Part shown: piece by piece, positions 17,058 to 17,315 of the stretch
Layout of the letters: the number at the start of each line of letters is the position of its first letter
How positions within the stretch are numbered: position 1 is the first letter of the stretch
NCBI RefSeq assembly: GCF_001949145.1
Contig: NW_019091376.1
Location: 430,464-447,778 of the forward strand
Length of the DNA stretch: 17,315 nucleotides
Direction of reading: 5' to 3'
Source of the DNA: Acanthaster planci
Lineage: Eukaryota > Echinodermata > Asteroidea > Valvatida > Acanthasteridae
Made by a program: the position numbers and the translations under genes
Notes under the pieces: generated by a model
The model's input: only the letters and a program-made list of their open reading frames with translations
Told to the model about the DNA's origin: nothing
Database searches by the model: none

Positions 17058-17315
17058 CTATAACGTTTAGGAGAAAAAATATTCAAATGCTACTATAGTG
17101 GAAGTCCACATCACACTCCAAGCCCAAGGTATGCAAAGCCAATCTTTCTATGTGCAAATGGTAGCCTCTAATTCACTCCATGTATAGTCTTTGCTGACAC
17201 GGTAAAGCGTCCTCCTAAGCCCTTTCTGTGTGTGTGAGTTGGTTCCTGTATGCGATTGGGAACCCTGAACAATAGAGGACAATAAGATCCCTGATTGACA
17301 GAGGGGCCCCGATTG
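17058..17315 (-). other. VIRMA: VIRMA intron upstream of exon 1, cut by the window edge
   Basis: At least 258 bp of intron. The acceptor at 17058-17059 has a poor pyrimidine tract. Further 5' exons, with the N-terminal virilizer domain, must lie beyond the edge. Confidence 0.8.

Overview
This is nuclear DNA from an animal. It holds most of the 3' half of one intron-rich gene on the minus strand, the orthologue of VIRMA (virilizer homologue, KIAA1429), the scaffold subunit of the m6A mRNA methyltransferase (writer) complex. Twenty coding exons can be placed from the sequence, from 17057 down to the left edge. All have GT-AG borders, and their codon phases agree at all nineteen junctions. Joined, they give about 1,055 codons with no stop, roughly the C-terminal 58% of a protein that is 1,812 residues in human. 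The N-terminal part lies beyond 17315 and the stop codon beyond position 1. Recognition rests on recalled human VIRMA: the NTSRPPSMHVDDF block, the ELLPLPLPMQ block, the LxxRLWSLHLH block and the LRRVCxQLxDLAxPTAL block appear in the right order. The organism cannot be named with certainty. Coding exons are GC-rich, introns are mostly 0.2-1.8 kb and AT-richer, the protein is clearly diverged from vertebrates, and a DIRS-type retrotransposon is present. An invertebrate deuterostome, amphioxus being my best guess, fits well, but other marine invertebrates are possible. Layout from right to left, in the direction of transcription: 17057-11416 carries nine exons of the helical-repeat scaffold with mostly featureless introns. 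The intron at 9576-11415 contains a broken DIRS-like retrotransposon in the sense orientation (RNase H tail, conserved middle region, tyrosine recombinase). The intron at 8432-9466 contains an element with inverted repeats of about 58 bp enclosing an unidentified exon-like open frame. Exon 12 (7761-7973) is followed at once by four 116-bp tandem copies of its own 3' end, each still carrying the 5' splice site. Exons 13-16 continue the scaffold, and the intron at 3664-5107 carries a 51-bp minisatellite. Exons 17-20 (2674 to 1) encode the acidic-to-basic C-terminal tail, ending in an Arg/Gly-rich and then poly-Gly segment. The last intron contains a small TTAA-flanked element resembling a piggyBac-type MITE. 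No RNA gene, CRISPR array, prokaryotic operon or second protein-coding gene was found. The long plus-strand frames are shadows of GC-rich exons or of repeats. I see no novel multi-gene system. The most unusual structure is the tandem array of exon tails with decoy splice donors.
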